Source: Synechococcus sp. C9 (GTDB taxonomy: Bacteria; Cyanobacteriota; Cyanobacteriia; Gloeomargaritales; Gloeomargaritaceae). From it: a stretch of DNA of 64,000 nucleotides. This document shows, piece by piece, positions 63,565-64,000 of the stretch; position 1 is the stretch's first letter; the number at the start of each line of letters is the position of its first letter. The stretch spans positions 1,096,455-1,160,454 of the forward strand of contig NZ_JALAAD010000001.1 of NCBI RefSeq assembly GCF_022984075.1. Direction: 5' to 3'. The position numbers and the translations under genes were made by a program. The notes under the pieces are model-generated. The model had not been told where the DNA came from. It saw nothing but the letters and a program-made list of their open reading frames with translations, and did not search any database.

Positions 63565-64000
63565 ATGAGACGACAAATTCAGGGACTTATCAAGCCCTTG
63601 CTGAACCTTCTTCCCAAAAACGACTATCCAGTCTTGGATACTCGCTTGTTTGTACTCATATGGATGCACTTCATTTTAGATGCAAGAGTCGCCACCATGC
63701 GGGGCTTATTCTTCCTCTTGAATCATCTCAATTTTAAAGTTGACATATCAACGTTTTCTAAGGCGTGTAAACATCGTAGCACCGAGCCGTTTCAAGTGAT
63801 CCTAAGAGAACTGCAAAAACGGCTTAAACATCATCAAGGTGAATTTAAGCACTTATTCCCATTAGATTCTACCATTATCACCCTGACCAGCAAATTATTC
63901 TGGCACTACAAGCAGGTAAAATTGACGCTTGGCCTGGATATAAATGAGGGCAATATCGGTGACGAATCAATTATATTTGGAAAGACTAATGACCATAAAA
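63565..64000 (+). CDS. IS4-like transposase (3' end beyond the window)
   Basis: The 145 visible codons read MRRQIQGLIKPLLNLLPKND, then LDTRLFVLIWMHFILDARVA, MRGLFFLLNHLNFKVDISTF, and LFPLDSTIITLTSKLFWHYK, which holds the first catalytic Asp of an IS4-type DDE transposase. The last visible part is NIGDESIIFGKTNDHK. The frame is open to the edge. Codon use is AT-rich compared with neighbours. The left end of the element must lie between 63433 and 63565, but no inverted repeat can be assigned without the right end. Confidence 0.8.
   Translation, partial: MRRQIQGLIKPLLNLLPKNDYPVLDTRLFVLIWMHFILDARVATMRGLFFLLNHLNFKVDISTFSKACKHRSTEPFQVILRELQKRLKHHQGEFKHLFPLDSTIITLTSKLFWHYKQVKLTLGLDINEGNIGDESIIFGKTNDHK

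Overview
The window is a chromosomal segment of a cyanobacterium. The diagnostic genes are psaE, ycf3, petJ (cytochrome c6), chlD and chlI, a MgdA-type lipid glucosyltransferase, a CYP120-like P450, several cyanobacteria-specific DUF families (DUF3067, DUF4079) and a phototaxis receptor with five cyanobacteriochrome GAF domains. The base composition is moderately GC-rich, with many short overlaps between genes. I cannot fix the genus. A deep-branching unicellular lineage such as Gloeomargarita would fit, but that is only an inference.

Layout. 1-6.2 kb: trpS (cut by the left edge), two overlapping bestrophin-like channels, aroQ with a tiny coupled ORF, an adenylate cyclase-FHA fusion, mutM-psaE, a [2Fe-2S] protein and a HicAB pair whose toxin gene is broken. 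6.4-12.3 kb: a secreted protein, PrxQ, a membrane FHA protein with a dead protease domain, petJ and ychF, then a repeat-rich stretch ending at tRNA-Gly, where a 48-bp copy of the tRNA 3' part lies about 730 bp away. 12.3-24.1 kb: DUF4129-chlD, PP2C, DUF4079, a Ctp protease, homoserine dehydrogenase, an HPt-response regulator-folP-glycosyltransferase run, and a phosphate-binding protein. 24.3-32 kb: two paralogous methyltransferases, ycf3 coupled to mgdA, a Ser/Thr kinase fused to a pseudo-receiver, and a two-domain histidine phosphatase. 32-36.1 kb: the secE-nusG-rplK-rplA-[L10 leader]-rplJ-rplL operon and rpsD. 36.3-46 kb: an orphan ABC permease, trmFO-mtnA, a 2-Cys peroxiredoxin, chlI coupled to a TAXI-type binding protein, a GH57 branching enzyme and lepB. 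46.3-50.4 kb: the five-GAF photoreceptor. 50.5-60.9 kb: cdsA, DUF2993, a secreted protein, P450, the principal sigma factor, a MinD-like ATPase, and a cax-IMPase-DUF3067-LpxB-like run. 61.3-64 kb: a hydantoinase A-type protein and the start of an insertion sequence.

The intergenic gaps are filled with small non-coding repeats. I separate four families by their terminal inverted repeats (A: TTAAGGGCAC; B: TATAGCAATCCTA; C: TATAGCTA; D: TATAGTNNTTTCA). A and B share the same GC-rich hairpin core. One family C copy carries a 116-bp TA-flanked insertion, and the matching empty site is in the same window. One family B copy has become a tandem array of four 101-bp units.

Functional themes: photosynthetic apparatus (PSI subunit and assembly factor, Mg-chelatase, thylakoid lipid synthesis, cytochrome c6), peroxide defence (two peroxiredoxins, MutM), phospho- and cyclic-nucleotide signalling (kinase, PP2C, two FHA proteins, HPt/response regulator, class III cyclase) and light sensing. 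The strongest candidate for an undescribed system is the photoreceptor at 46.3-50.4 kb: all five GAF domains have both the DPCF cysteine and the canonical CH cysteine, always 28 residues apart.
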